A stretch of DNA of 64,000 nucleotides from Cyclobacteriaceae bacterium (GTDB taxonomy: Bacteria > Bacteroidota > Bacteroidia > Cytophagales > Cyclobacteriaceae). A program made the translations under genes and the position numbers. The stretch is from assembly GCA_028284125.1 (NCBI GenBank), contig JANQSI010000003.1, positions 1 to 64,000 on the forward strand, written 5' to 3'. The notes under the pieces were generated by a model, which saw only the letters and a list, made by a program, of their open reading frames with translations, ran no database searches and had not been told where the DNA came from. This document shows, piece after piece, positions 1 to 9,657 of this stretch. Within the stretch, counting starts at the first letter, position 1. Every line of letters starts with the position of its first letter.

Positions 1-381
1 CGCCTAGCTCTCGTTTTTTAGTTCACCCTACGCCAAGGTAGAGATTTACCGTAACAAACCCATGAATTAGTCAGGGATAAGCCATAGACTTCCCATGGAT
101 AAGCCATGGATAAGCCATGGATAGTCCAATAGCGAAACAATTTGATCTTGGAATAATACCATTCTGGAATGCACTTTTCTCTGGTTAGTATTTTGCTAGT
201 TGCATGCAGGGTGGACCTGCTACATTTGACTGGACGGTAAGAAAAGCCCCACTAGCGTGGAAGTTACTTCCATGCTTCCGCAAACAAGGCGTTAATAGTT
301 TTTAGTCACAAATCTCCCCACACCACAAACCCAAGCAGGAAGATCCTCGCCAGTAAGGGACTACATGAAAATAGTTTAATC
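1..381. other. Non-coding left-edge region with short repeats and hairpins
   Basis: All six frames are closed by stop codons within the first tens of bases, and no coding region reaches the left edge. The stretch holds a short tandem repeat (positions 74-128), a small hairpin at 206-220 (GCAGG/CCTGC) and a 15-base palindrome at 258-272 (TGGAAGT/ACTTCCA). I recognise no tRNA, rRNA or known riboswitch. It could carry a small structured RNA, but nothing proves that. Confidence 0.5.
74..128. repeat. Short tandem repeat, 11-bp unit
   Basis: The unit TGGATAAGCCA occurs exactly twice in a row (96-106 and 107-117). A truncated third copy follows (118-123), and a diverged upstream copy GGGATAAGCCA begins near 74. 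It lies in non-coding DNA. No function is apparent. Confidence 0.7.
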
Positions 382-1101
382 TCACCTATGAACGTAAGTC
401 GTCTCTCCTAGCGTGATTTTCTTGTCCAATATCGGATCGCCAATGTAGGATATTGTTGCATCTCCAAAAGAGGTAAGCTTCACGTATTGATATTCTCCAA
501 CGTGTAATTCATTATCACCGAAATTCACAAACTTCAAATAATCACCGTGAACTCTTCTTGCATTGACCACATTATCGCCATACGAGTTATATACTTGATT
601 GGAAATATCTCCACCCTCAATTGACAATTTATTATCTCCGTACAAACCTACTTTAAGATTCCCGGTATTTATCCTTTCAAATCTGACATCAGCATCTCCG
701 TAGATTTTAAGTTGCAGTTTTCTTTGATCAATATCATCCGAGAAAGCAATACGTTCTTCACCGTAAACCGAAAGTTTTTCAATTTCAGTATAGGTAATGA
801 TCGCTTTCACACGAGTGCCGTTTCTATATTTATCAAAAGGATCAGTCAACATTCTTCTAAAAGCAACCTTGGCGTCATCCAGGTATAGGTGAAGCGTTCT
901 GCCACTCACCTCCACATTGATCTTGTCTAAATCCACAGTACTAGACAGGAATTCAATTTTTTCTGTCGTTCCCTTCTTGAATTCAACCTGGAAATATGGA
1001 TGAATCATGACTCTTGAAAATGGATCAACTGATATGGCATCTACCTGAGCATACCCACTGAAAACAAGTGATAGAAAAATGAGTGATAATAGCCTTTTCA
1101 T
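382..1101 (-). CDS. Head GIN domain (DUF2807-type) secreted protein
   Basis: This is a 239-residue exported protein. I start it at the ATG at 1101 because a classic signal peptide (MKRLLSLIFLSLVFSGYAQ) begins there. The open frame runs further upstream to 1212, but that part does not look like a signal sequence. The mature part has the head-GIN/putative auto-transporter adhesin layout: a V-x-V-x-G-x-T-L-x-L segment, then about five short repeats built around Y/F-G-D every 18-20 residues, as in a right-handed beta-helix. In Bacteroidota these proteins are envelope-associated with no proven biochemical role. It is divergent from the permease starting at 1240. Confidence 0.8.
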   Translation of the reverse strand: MKRLLSLIFLSLVFSGYAQVDAISVDPFSRVMIHPYFQVEFKKGTTEKIEFLSSTVDLDKINVEVSGRTLHLYLDDAKVAFRRMLTDPFDKYRNGTRVKAIITYTEIEKLSVYGEERIAFSDDIDQRKLQLKIYGDADVRFERINTGNLKVGLYGDNKLSIEGGDISNQVYNSYGDNVVNARRVHGDYLKFVNFGDNELHVGEYQYVKLTSFGDATISYIGDPILDKKITLGETTYVHR

Positions 1102-1239
1102 TGGTTTATTGAGTTTGTATGAATATATGATGCTAACTGCCAAACAATGGTTGCTTCGATAACAAAAAATATATAACATGAAGATCAGCTGCAACTTTTC
1201 ATTATTGGGCAAGTCTTTTTTGAAACAAAAAGACCAACG

Positions 1240-3624
1240 ATGTTCACGAATAACCTAAAGATTGCATTAAGAAAATTCTGGAAAAGAAAGTCCAATTCTT
1301 TCACCAAGCTATTCAGCCTTTCCGTTGGTTTGATCAGCTTGTTTTACATCTCCACTTACATTTATCAAGAAAAGAGCTTTGATGATTTCCATCAAAAACG
1401 ATCCAATATTTATAAAATCAACACCACAGATATTTCTCCTACTGGCTCGCTTCACTTAGGCTTGACAGCCATCCCAGTCGGGGATTATATTAAATCTGTT
1501 TCACCAGAAGTCAAGGAATTTGTTAGGATTAACCAGGAATATGGCAGCCGGGCGATCAAATACGAAGAAAAACTCTTCTCAGAGAGTGAAAACATTTATT
1601 ACGCCGATCATAATTTCTTTAACCTTTTCGATTTCGATTTATTGGCAGGAAACAAGGAAACTGCTCTCCAGGGCCCGGATAAAATAATTGTCTCCGAAAG
1701 GATGGCGATGAAATACTTCGAAACCACTGATGCACTTAATAAGACTTTATTGTATGATGGAGAACCGTATACTGTGACTGGAATTATTGAAAATATTCCG
1801 TCCAATTCTCACTTACAATTTGACTTTTTGATTTCAATGGCAACTTTTCTAAAAACAAGACCAACTGCCGCCCAAAATTGGACGTGGTTCCCAATGAATA
1901 CTTACTTGCTTTTGCATGAAAATGCAAGTACGGAAAGGCTTGCAGAAAGGCTCAAAGAAGTGCCGGAATATCTTCCTGAAAACAGCGACGGACAGTTTAA
2001 AGAGTTAACCTTAGAACCACTGCAAGGCTATCATTTCAGCGAACCAAAATTGGGAGAATTAGGCACAAAAGAGCAATTATCAAGTCTATATGTGTTGATG
2101 GGTATTGGTGTCATGATTCTTCTGTTAGCTGTTTCCAATTTCATCAATTTAACAACTGCCCAAATAACGCTTCAGGACAAAGAGATTTCTGTGAAAAAGA
2201 GTATGGGCGCTTCCAAAAAAGACATAATCAATCAGTTTGTCACAGAATCTCTCCTATTTACCTCTCTGGCTACTATCATTTCTGTTCTTGTCATCCTTGT
2301 TTCATTCGGCTATTTCGAAAATTTCATGGGAAGAACTTTCAATACTTCCTTCCTTAATCACCCTTTGGTGTATGCTGCGATTCCAGCTATACCGCTAATC
2401 CTGACGGTGTTAGGAGGAATTTATCCTGCGATCAAGTTTTCCAATATTTCACCCATTCATCTTCCTAAAAAGCTAGCAGGGAAAAAGTCACTCTTAGATA
2501 CCAGAACCTCTCTTTTGGTGTTCCAGTTTTCGATAACAAGTGCTTTGGTGATTAGTTCGCTACTTATTTATCGACAATTGAATTTCTTACAAACGCAGGA
2601 CAAAGGATTTGATACAAAACAAAAAATTGTCCTTGATTATGGCCCTAACTCAGAAATTGGAAATGCTTTCGAATCGCTAAAAGCGGAGCTGAAAAGTGTA
2701 AATGGTGTAGAAAGTGTTTCGTTCAGCTCCCACATTCCAGGCCAAAGACCGAATGGAGTTGGCACCACTATTACAGATCAAGAAGGGCGTGAAAGATATG
2801 GAGATATAAACCTTACCCTAGTGGATGATGAATTCATCAAAAACTATGGATTAGAAATCATTGCAGGTAGAGATTTTCGAAAAGGACCAGCTGACTTGAG
2901 TTCTGCTTTAATTCTTAACGAATCCGCGGTGAAAGCTTATGGATTTGACAACCCTGAAGACATCATTGGAGTTTCGCACACCCAATGGGGCGGTGATGGA
3001 AAAGTGATCGGTGTAGTTAGTGATTTTAATTATCTATCACTTCATGAGGACATTGGATTACTATCACTTAAAATGTGGCCAAGCCAATATCAGAAAATTA
3101 CGATGGATGTGTATGAGCCCAACATGAAATCAACCATTGAAGCCTTGCAATCCAAATGGGTCTCCATGTTTCCAAACATCCCATTCAAATACTATTTCGT
3201 GGATGATAACTTCCGAGCCCAGTACGAAAAAGACCGACAGTTTGCTGGCATCATCAGCTTCTTCACTCTTATTTCAATTGTAATCGGTGTCCTTGGTTTG
3301 GTTGCGTATGCTACTTTCTGGTGCAATGGTAGAAAAAAAGAGATCTCGATTCGAAAAGTGTTAGGCGCGGATGCTCCCCTGCTCTTGTGGAAACTTTATA
3401 AAGGTTTTAGTCTTCCGGTGCTATTTGGATTTGTTTTAGCTATTCCTATCTCCTATTATTTTGGAAATCAGTGGCTGCAACAGTTTGCTTATCAAGTAAA
3501 CTTCAATTGGATTTTCTTTATCATCCCACTAGTTGTCTTGTTGGCGTTTGTGGCGATTTCAGTTGGTGCACAAACATTGCAATTGGTTTTTGCCAACCCT
3601 GTAGACAACCTGAAAGAAGAATAG
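1240..3624 (+). CDS. ABC transporter permease, FtsX/MacB type
   Basis: This 794-residue inner-membrane protein has the 4+4 MacB/FtsX plan. An N-terminal transmembrane helix (about residues 20-42) is followed by a large periplasmic MacB_PCD domain and three helices (about 280-400). The whole module is then repeated, ending in the typical KKEISIRKVLGA motif and three C-terminal helices. Such permeases move no small substrate across the membrane themselves. With a cytosolic ATPase they drive conformational work on lipoproteins, peptides or envelope partners. No ATPase gene lies beside it, as is common for Bacteroidota members. It belongs to the same family as the tandem pair at 53.4-58.2 kb but is more diverged from both. 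Confidence 0.88.
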   Translation: MFTNNLKIALRKFWKRKSNSFTKLFSLSVGLISLFYISTYIYQEKSFDDFHQKRSNIYKINTTDISPTGSLHLGLTAIPVGDYIKSVSPEVKEFVRINQEYGSRAIKYEEKLFSESENIYYADHNFFNLFDFDLLAGNKETALQGPDKIIVSERMAMKYFETTDALNKTLLYDGEPYTVTGIIENIPSNSHLQFDFLISMATFLKTRPTAAQNWTWFPMNTYLLLHENASTERLAERLKEVPEYLPENSDGQFKELTLEPLQGYHFSEPKLGELGTKEQLSSLYVLMGIGVMILLLAVSNFINLTTAQITLQDKEISVKKSMGASKKDIINQFVTESLLFTSLATIISVLVILVSFGYFENFMGRTFNTSFLNHPLVYAAIPAIPLILTVLGGIYPAIKFSNISPIHLPKKLAGKKSLLDTRTSLLVFQFSITSALVISSLLIYRQLNFLQTQDKGFDTKQKIVLDYGPNSEIGNAFESLKAELKSVNGVESVSFSSHIPGQRPNGVGTTITDQEGRERYGDINLTLVDDEFIKNYGLEIIAGRDFRKGPADLSSALILNESAVKAYGFDNPEDIIGVSHTQWGGDGKVIGVVSDFNYLSLHEDIGLLSLKMWPSQYQKITMDVYEPNMKSTIEALQSKWVSMFPNIPFKYYFVDDNFRAQYEKDRQFAGIISFFTLISIVIGVLGLVAYATFWCNGRKKEISIRKVLGADAPLLLWKLYKGFSLPVLFGFVLAIPISYYFGNQWLQQFAYQVNFNWIFFIIPLVVLLAFVAISVGAQTLQLVFANPVDNLKEE

Positions 3625-3687
3625 GACAAACACAACGAAACTATTGTTGCTCTTAGAACATCCAAGAGGATAGATAAGAACAACTAG

Positions 3688-4182
3688 GTGAATTCAAAAC
3701 GGATATACATCCAGTTTTTGCTCGTCGCGAGTTTTGGACTAAACGCCCAAACTCGCGGTGAGCTTCCTCCACTCAATATCACAGAGATCATTCAAGGTAA
3801 TGAAGAAGATATTGGACATTGGGGTGATGGATCAACCTATGTCATAGAACTCTGGGGCACTTGGTGTGCACCCTGCATCAAGAACATCCCCAAACTAACA
3901 GAACTACACAATCGTTATGAGTCCAAAGGATTAAAAGTCATTGGATACAGCTGGGAAGATCCGATAAAAATTGAACGTTTCCTTGAGAAAATGGGAGACG
4001 ATCTACGGTACATCTTGGTCAATGATCAAGAAGAAAAATTCCTGAAAATTGTCGCCGAAGAAAAAGAAATGGTCGAGAGTTTTCCGTTCTCTTTTGTCAT
4101 AGATGCTAAGGGAGATCTTGTTTGGTCCGGAAATCCTGAGGAAGGGCTTGAACAATTTATAGACAACCACTTTTCAAAATAA
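3688..4182 (+). CDS. TlpA-family thioredoxin-like protein
   Basis: This 164-residue exported protein-disulfide oxidoreductase starts at a GTG codon at 3688. The start gives a plausible signal peptide ending near the Ala-Gln at residues 20-21. The active site is W-C-A-P-C with cysteines at 60 and 63, set in a thioredoxin fold (ELWGTWCAPC; later FPFSFVIDAKG). TlpA/ResA-like proteins reduce disulfides in the periplasm, often serving cytochrome c maturation. It lies 63 bases after the FtsX permease and may be cotranscribed. No close Shine-Dalgarno is evident; an AGAGGA at 3665-3670 is rather far. Confidence 0.82.
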   Translation: MNSKRIYIQFLLVASFGLNAQTRGELPPLNITEIIQGNEEDIGHWGDGSTYVIELWGTWCAPCIKNIPKLTELHNRYESKGLKVIGYSWEDPIKIERFLEKMGDDLRYILVNDQEEKFLKIVAEEKEMVESFPFSFVIDAKGDLVWSGNPEEGLEQFIDNHFSK

Positions 4183-4304
4183 AAGTGTTGGTTTTCAAGT
4201 CTATCTGCCGCTTCATATTTATTAGCAACCATTAATCACAAGTAGGTCCGCACTTCCAACCAACTGGGCTATCTTTATCATTCAACTTTAACCTATGTAT
4301 AAGA

Positions 4305-7300
4305 ATGAAAAAGATACTTTTTGCCACGTTGGCAATCACATTGCTATTCTTTGATGGAGAATCTCAAAGAAGAAGAGGAAATACCAAAGCTGCAACCACT
4401 ACATACAATAGCTCACTCTATGAAGGAATGACTTGGCGTTTGGTTGGTCCATTCCGGGGCGGAAGATCTGCAACGGTGACGGGAGTTCCAGGCAAAGCAA
4501 ATTTGTACTACATGGGCGCCACAGGTGGTGGAGTTTGGAGGACAAACGATGCAGGTAGCACATGGGAAAATATCTCAGATGGTTACTTCGGAGGTTCGAT
4601 CGGTGCGGTAGCTGTCAGTGAATGGGACAATAATGTTATCTATGCCGGCGGTGGAGAAGTCACTGTGAGAGGCAATGTATCTTCAGGATACGGCATGTGG
4701 CGTTCGGTAGATGCAGGAGCCACTTGGCAGGAAATAGGCCTTAAAAACTCGAGACACATTTCAAGGATTCGTATTCACCCTAAAAATCCAGATCTTGTCT
4801 ATGCCGCGGTGATGGGCGACTTGTATAAATCCTCTGAAGAAAGAGGCGTTTACAGAAGTAAAGACGGAGGAAGAAGCTGGGAAAAAATACTCTATACGAA
4901 CGCAGATGCTGGTACGGTTGACTTGACATTCGACCCAAATAATCCAAGGATCTTATATGCTTCGACCTGGAGAATCCGAAGAACTCCATACAGTCTCGAA
5001 AGTGGCGGTGAAGGTTCAGCTTTGTGGAAAAGTACAGATGGTGGCGATACATGGACGAATATTTCAGGAAATGAGGGACTGCCTGGCGGAGTCTGGGGAA
5101 TTTCAGGTGTGACAGTTTCACCCGTAAATTCAAATAGAGTTTGGGCCTTAATTGAAAATAAAGACGGTGGTGTTTTTCGTTCCGATGATGCAGGAAAAAC
5201 CTGGAAGTTGATCAATAAAGAGCGGAAGCTTCGTCAACGAGCCTGGTATTACACTCGAATCTATGCGGATACTCAAGATGAAAATGGTGTGTACATTATG
5301 AATGTGAGGTATCACCGATCGACAGATGGTGGTAAAACATACGAGACATTCAACGCACCGCATGGAGACCACCATGATTTTTGGATCGCTCCTGAAGACA
5401 ATCAACGCATGGCAATTGCCGATGATGGTGGCGCCCAGGTATCTTTTGACGGGGGTGAAAATTGGTCAACCTATGAAAATCAACCGACCGCTCAATTTTA
5501 TAGGGTGACAACCGATGATTCTTTTCCATATAGAATCTATGGAGCTCAACAAGACAATTCTACGGTTCGGATTAAGCATCGATCTGATGGTAGGTTCATT
5601 GGTGATGATGATTGGGAACCAAGTGCAGGTGGCGAGAGCGCTCACTTAGCTCCTGACCCAAAAAACAACGACGTAGTTTACGGAGGCAGCTATGGTGGTT
5701 TTTTCACGAGAGTAAACCATGCAACGAATGAAAGGAGAGCAATTAATGTTTGGCCAGACAACCCAATGGGGCATGGTGCCGAAGATTTCAAGTATCGTTT
5801 TCAATGGAACTTCCCCATCTTCTTTTCACCAGATGGAAACAAGTTGTATACAGCCTCAAACCAGCTCCACGTAAGTACGGATGAGGGTCAATCATGGCAA
5901 GTCATTAGTCCGGATCTTACACGTAATGATCCTTCCAAACTGAAATCTTCCGGTGGACCTATTACTCAGGATAACACTGGAGTTGAATACTACTGTACCA
6001 TTTTCGCTGCGGTTGAATCTTACCACGAAGCTGGCGTCATATGGACAGGATCAGATGATGGTTTAGTCTATGTCACAAGGGATGGCGGAGAAAACTGGTC
6101 CAATGTAACTCCATCAGGAATGCCCGAATGGATGATGATCAACAGTGTTGAGATTGATCCCTTCAACAAAGGAGGTCTTTACATTGCCGGCACAAGGTAC
6201 AAATTGGGTGATTATGCCCCCTACTTATACAAGACTGAAGATTATGGTCAAACCTGGAAAAAAATCACGAACGGAATCAAAGGTGAGGATTTCACCAGGG
6301 TGTTAAGAGCAGACCCTGAAAGAAAAGGTTTACTCTATGCCGGAACGGAAGCTGGAATGTATGTGTCTTTCGATGATGGTGCAAGTTGGAAGCCTTTCCA
6401 AATGAATCTTCCTCTCGTTCCGATCACGGATCTTGCCATCAAAAACAACAACCTGATTGCAGCAACACAAGGAAGAAGTTTCTGGATGATTGATGACCTC
6501 ACTCCTCTTCACCAACTGAATGATGAAGTTGCTGGTAAATCACATCATTTGTTTAAGCCAATGGATTCTTATCGAATGGGAGGTGGAAATGGCCGTGAAT
6601 CAAAAACAGCTGGGACTAATCATCCAGGCGGTGTTCTTGTGAATTATTTTGTAAAAGACACAGCAAAAACGGACACGATTTCTATTAGCTTCCACGAGTC
6701 GAATGGTGACTTGATCAAGCTTTTTTCGACACATCCAAACAAAGATGATAATGAAGCTCAGTTGTCAGTTTCTCCTGGTTTTAATACAATGAACTGGAAC
6801 ATGCGCTACAATGGAGCTAAAACCTTCAAAGGCATGATCATGTGGGCTGCCACCACAAGTGGACCGGCAGCAATCCCAGGTGCATATAAAGTAAAAATGA
6901 CTGTTAATGGAGCTGAGAGTATCCAGGATTTCAACTTACTGAAAGATCCAAGAACTAATGCGACTCAAGCGGATTTGCAAGCTCAATTCAGTTTCTTGAT
7001 GAACGTAAGAAACAAGTTGACGGAAACGCATGAAGGAATTATCAAAATTCGAAATGCTAAAGCTCAAATAAACGATGTGTTGAAAAAGTCTGGTGATAAC
7101 GAGGAACTTAAAAAACTCGGAAAAGACATTATCAAAGAAATGAGTGAAATTGAAAAAACACTTTATCAAACGAAGAACGAAAGTGGACAAGATCCGCTTA
7201 ACTTCCCTATCCGTTTGAACAACAAGCTTGGACATCTAGCTTCTTTAATGGGAATTGGAGATAATCCACCAACTGCTTCAGCATTGGAGTTTTATGCAGA

Positions 7301-7421
7301 AGTTACTGGTGAAATAGACGAGCAACTGGAAATGCTCAGCAAAATCTTTGATTCGCGAATCTCAGAATTCAATCAAAAAGTGAAGGAAGCAAGTGTAGAT
7401 GCCGTAAAATTAGACGACTAG
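4305..7421 (+). CDS. Asp-box (BNR/sortilin VPS10-like) propeller exoprotein
   Basis: This 1038-residue secreted protein has an N-terminal signal peptide (about 1-20). I count about eleven Asp-box repeats of the form S/T-x-D-x-G-x-T/S-W between roughly residues 75 and 710 (for example STDGGDTW and TRDGGENW), which build one or two beta-propellers. The C-terminal 170 residues are helical and charged. Bacteroidota genomes often label this family a glycosyl hydrolase (sialidase/xyloglucanase fold), but I see no proof of glycosidase activity. The VPS10/sortilin similarity suggests binding or a surface role. No T9SS C-terminal domain is visible. Confidence 0.82.
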   Translation: MKKILFATLAITLLFFDGESQRRRGNTKAATTTYNSSLYEGMTWRLVGPFRGGRSATVTGVPGKANLYYMGATGGGVWRTNDAGSTWENISDGYFGGSIGAVAVSEWDNNVIYAGGGEVTVRGNVSSGYGMWRSVDAGATWQEIGLKNSRHISRIRIHPKNPDLVYAAVMGDLYKSSEERGVYRSKDGGRSWEKILYTNADAGTVDLTFDPNNPRILYASTWRIRRTPYSLESGGEGSALWKSTDGGDTWTNISGNEGLPGGVWGISGVTVSPVNSNRVWALIENKDGGVFRSDDAGKTWKLINKERKLRQRAWYYTRIYADTQDENGVYIMNVRYHRSTDGGKTYETFNAPHGDHHDFWIAPEDNQRMAIADDGGAQVSFDGGENWSTYENQPTAQFYRVTTDDSFPYRIYGAQQDNSTVRIKHRSDGRFIGDDDWEPSAGGESAHLAPDPKNNDVVYGGSYGGFFTRVNHATNERRAINVWPDNPMGHGAEDFKYRFQWNFPIFFSPDGNKLYTASNQLHVSTDEGQSWQVISPDLTRNDPSKLKSSGGPITQDNTGVEYYCTIFAAVESYHEAGVIWTGSDDGLVYVTRDGGENWSNVTPSGMPEWMMINSVEIDPFNKGGLYIAGTRYKLGDYAPYLYKTEDYGQTWKKITNGIKGEDFTRVLRADPERKGLLYAGTEAGMYVSFDDGASWKPFQMNLPLVPITDLAIKNNNLIAATQGRSFWMIDDLTPLHQLNDEVAGKSHHLFKPMDSYRMGGGNGRESKTAGTNHPGGVLVNYFVKDTAKTDTISISFHESNGDLIKLFSTHPNKDDNEAQLSVSPGFNTMNWNMRYNGAKTFKGMIMWAATTSGPAAIPGAYKVKMTVNGAESIQDFNLLKDPRTNATQADLQAQFSFLMNVRNKLTETHEGIIKIRNAKAQINDVLKKSGDNEELKKLGKDIIKEMSEIEKTLYQTKNESGQDPLNFPIRLNNKLGHLASLMGIGDNPPTASALEFYAEVTGEIDEQLEMLSKIFDSRISEFNQKVKEASVDAVKLDD

Positions 7422-7445
7422 TATTTAGATTGAATTTGAAATTAT

Positions 7446-7575
7446 AAGAGGGTGTCTTGAAATCCACATTAACGTCATAGCGAACGAAGTGAAGCTATCT
7501 TAAGCGATTTGGAGAATTTTTCGAGCTTAAGATTGCTTCGATACCTCGCGATGACTCGTTCTGTGACACCCTCTT
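7446..7575. repeat. Palindromic repeat element (REP/MITE-like), about 130 bp
   Basis: The outer arms are a perfect 11-bp inverted repeat, AAGAGGGTGTC at 7446-7456 and its complement at 7565-7575. Inside, a second imperfect inverted repeat pairs CGTCATAGCGA...ATCTTAAGC with GCTTAAGATTGCTTCG...GCGATGAC. The core resembles the GTCATTGCGAGCGAAGCGAAGCAATCT family of interspersed palindromes that I know from many bacterial genomes. It sits just upstream of lhgO, and the open frame that extends lhgO leftwards passes through it. That is a further reason to start lhgO at 7656. Confidence 0.75.
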
Positions 7576-7655
7576 TCTATTTCTCGATTTTCTTGCCTCC
7601 ATCCTTTCTTGTAACCAATCCAGAGTGGATATTTGCGCTCGCTTGTAATCACAAT

Positions 7656-8852
7656 ATGTATAACGTTGTTGTCATTGGAGGAGGAATTGTTGGATTGGCC
7701 TCCGCTTTAAGAATCAAAGAGAAAAACCCAACCTACAAGGTAGCGATCATAGAAAAAGAGCGAACCATTGCTCAGCACCAGACTGGTCACAACAGTGGCG
7801 TCATTCATTCAGGACTTTATTACAAACCAGGAAGCTACAAGGCAAAGAATTGCGTCGATGGGTATAACATGTTGCTGGACTTCTGCAATGAAGAAGAAAT
7901 TCCCTATGAGTTATGCGGTAAAATCGTAGTTGCTACTAACAAAAGTCAAATGGGTGCCTTGAAAACGCTCTATGAAAGAGGAGTCGCCAATGGTCTTACT
8001 AACCTCAAAAAGTTGAAACCAGAGGCACTTAAGGAATACGAGCCTCACGTAGCTGGAATTGCTGGAATCTTTGTACCTCAAACCGGAATAATCGATTACA
8101 AATTAGTAGCTGATAAATACGCAGATAAATTCAAACATTTCGGAGGCGAAATCCACTCATCCAACAAATTGATAAATTTCAAGGAAGACAAAGGATTCAT
8201 TCACGTACACACTGAAAATCAGCGTCTTACGACACGGTTAGTTGTCAATTGCTCTGGGCTTTATTCGGATAAAATCGCCAAACTAACAGGCGCAAAGATC
8301 GATTACAAGATTGTCCCGTTTCGAGGTGAATATTACAAGATAAAGCCAGAGAAAGAACATTTAGTCAAAAACCTCATTTATCCAGTTCCTGATCCAAGCT
8401 TCCCCTTTCTTGGCGTTCACTTCACTAGACATATCAACGGAGGAATAGAGGCCGGACCAAATGCCGTTCTAGCCTTTGCAAGAGAAGGATACAAGAAGTC
8501 TCAGATCAACATGAAAGAGTTGTTAGGCACTCTTTTTTATCCCGGTTTCATGCGTGTAGCTAAAAAGTATTGGCGAACAGGCATGGGAGAAATGTATCGT
8601 TCCTACTCGAAAGTAGCGTTTACTAGAGCACTACAAGAGTTAATCCCCGAAATCGAGAAAAAGGATTTGATAAAAGGTGGAGCTGGAGTTCGCGCTCAAG
8701 CCTGTGACAGGAAAGGTGGTCTCATCGATGATTTCCTTGTTGTTGAACATGATAAATTCATCAACATCGGAAATGCACCATCTCCAGCAGCTACATCTTC
8801 ACTAGCAATTGGTGAACGCGTCTCACAAATGGTAGAGGAAAGGCTTAAATAA
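7656..8852 (+). CDS. lhgO: L-2-hydroxyglutarate oxidase
   Basis: This 398-residue FAD enzyme of the D-amino-acid-oxidase fold oxidises L-2-hydroxyglutarate to 2-oxoglutarate, passing electrons to the quinone pool. The dinucleotide-binding motif VVIGGGIVG is at residues 5-13. The family-specific TGHNSGVIHSGLYY follows at about 45, and the C-terminal segment GGAGVRAQA...GNAPSPAATSSLAIGE is typical of LhgO. The frame is open 49 codons further upstream, but those codons run through a palindromic repeat and read as nonsense, so the ATG at 7656 is preferred. Its length matches the family (about 400). The LOG gene begins 1 base after its stop, which implies an operon. Confidence 0.9.
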   Translation: MYNVVVIGGGIVGLASALRIKEKNPTYKVAIIEKERTIAQHQTGHNSGVIHSGLYYKPGSYKAKNCVDGYNMLLDFCNEEEIPYELCGKIVVATNKSQMGALKTLYERGVANGLTNLKKLKPEALKEYEPHVAGIAGIFVPQTGIIDYKLVADKYADKFKHFGGEIHSSNKLINFKEDKGFIHVHTENQRLTTRLVVNCSGLYSDKIAKLTGAKIDYKIVPFRGEYYKIKPEKEHLVKNLIYPVPDPSFPFLGVHFTRHINGGIEAGPNAVLAFAREGYKKSQINMKELLGTLFYPGFMRVAKKYWRTGMGEMYRSYSKVAFTRALQELIPEIEKKDLIKGGAGVRAQACDRKGGLIDDFLVVEHDKFINIGNAPSPAATSSLAIGERVSQMVEERLK

Positions 8853-8853
8853 G

Positions 8854-9435
8854 ATGAAAAGCATTGCCGTTTTCTGTGGTTCAAGCAAAGGATCAGATTC
8901 CATTTACTCAAAAATGTCCTTTGATCTTGGAAAAACATTAGCAGAAAAAGGCATCAGGGTAATTTACGGTGGAGCTAAAATCGGACTCATGGGACAAGTG
9001 GCAGAAGGAGCCCTTGAAAATGGTGGAGAAGTCATCGGTGTGATCCCCACTTTTCTTAGAAAAAAGGAAGTCGCTCACGAGGGCTTAACACGAATGATCA
9101 TAGTAGATACTATGCATGAACGCAAGACCAAGATGCATGAGCTGTCTGATGGCATTATAACATTGCCAGGAGGTTTTGGAACAATGGAAGAATTCTTTGA
9201 GATACTGACTTGGGGGCAACTCGGATTACACACTAAACCAATGGGATTACTAGATATCGATCGGTTCTATAGATCGTTAATGGATCAGTTCGATGAAATG
9301 GTGAAGAGAGGATTTCTGAAATCTCACAATCGAGAAATGATTCTAATAGATCACGATATTGAGTCTTTACTCACGAAAATGAATGATTATGATCCACCAG
9401 ATTCAGAAAAGTGGATTACTGATCTCGACACCTGA
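8854..9435 (+). CDS. LOG-family nucleotide 5'-monophosphate phosphoribohydrolase
   Basis: This 193-residue cytosolic Rossmann-like enzyme belongs to the LOG/TIGR00730 family. Its members hydrolyse nucleoside 5'-monophosphates to a base and ribose 5-phosphate (cytokinin activation in plants, nucleotide salvage or clearance in bacteria). The signature PGGFGTMEE lies at residues 105-113 and the upstream MHERKTKM at 88-95, both intact. It starts 1 base after the lhgO stop, so translation is probably coupled. Whether it acts on cytokinin-like or ordinary nucleotides cannot be read from the sequence. Confidence 0.88.
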   Translation: MKSIAVFCGSSKGSDSIYSKMSFDLGKTLAEKGIRVIYGGAKIGLMGQVAEGALENGGEVIGVIPTFLRKKEVAHEGLTRMIIVDTMHERKTKMHELSDGIITLPGGFGTMEEFFEILTWGQLGLHTKPMGLLDIDRFYRSLMDQFDEMVKRGFLKSHNREMILIDHDIESLLTKMNDYDPPDSEKWITDLDT

Positions 9436-9461
9436 TCTTCACTAAAGAAGTTGTATGCAAA

Positions 9462-9495
9462 AAAAATAGCATAACCTCTCGGGAATGCTATTTTT
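9462..9495 (+). terminator. Intrinsic terminator after the LOG gene
   Basis: The stem AAAAATAGCAT / ATGCTATTTTT is a perfect 11-bp inverted repeat around a 12-base loop, 26 bases past the LOG stop codon. The A-rich left arm and T-rich right arm let it work in both directions. It faces the converging broken peptidase gene. Confidence 0.8.
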
Positions 9496-9510
9496 GATAT
9501 GTGTACATTT

Positions 9511-9632
9511 CGCATGAATCCATGCGTCGTTTTTTAAAATGGTTGATCGAAGTTAAGGGTTTTACGCTTAAACCTAAAATCGACTTCAGGTTTAGAATCT
9601 GAGACCATCGTCCCCTAGATGAATTCTAGGGG
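9511..9632. repeat. Cluster of small inverted repeats between convergent genes
   Basis: CGCATG/CATGCG (9511-9526) and CCCCTAG/CTAGGGG (9612-9632) are perfect short palindromes. A longer imperfect inverted repeat pairs the flanks (GTACATTTCGCATG near 9503 with GCATGCGAATGTGCAT near 9632-9647). The arrangement could be a decayed miniature element. No coding frame is present. Confidence 0.45.
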
Positions 9633-9657
9633 CATGCGAATGTGCATTTTTCTTCGT

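Noticed and set aside
4780-5405. Several long antisense frames inside the Asp-box protein gene
   Set aside because: They mirror the low-complexity D-G-G-x-W repeat coding and have no start signals; the sense gene explains the region.
7509-7655. Upstream extension of the LhgO protein by 49 residues
   Set aside because: The extension runs through a palindromic repeat and gives a non-family sequence; the Rossmann motif begins right after ATG 7656.
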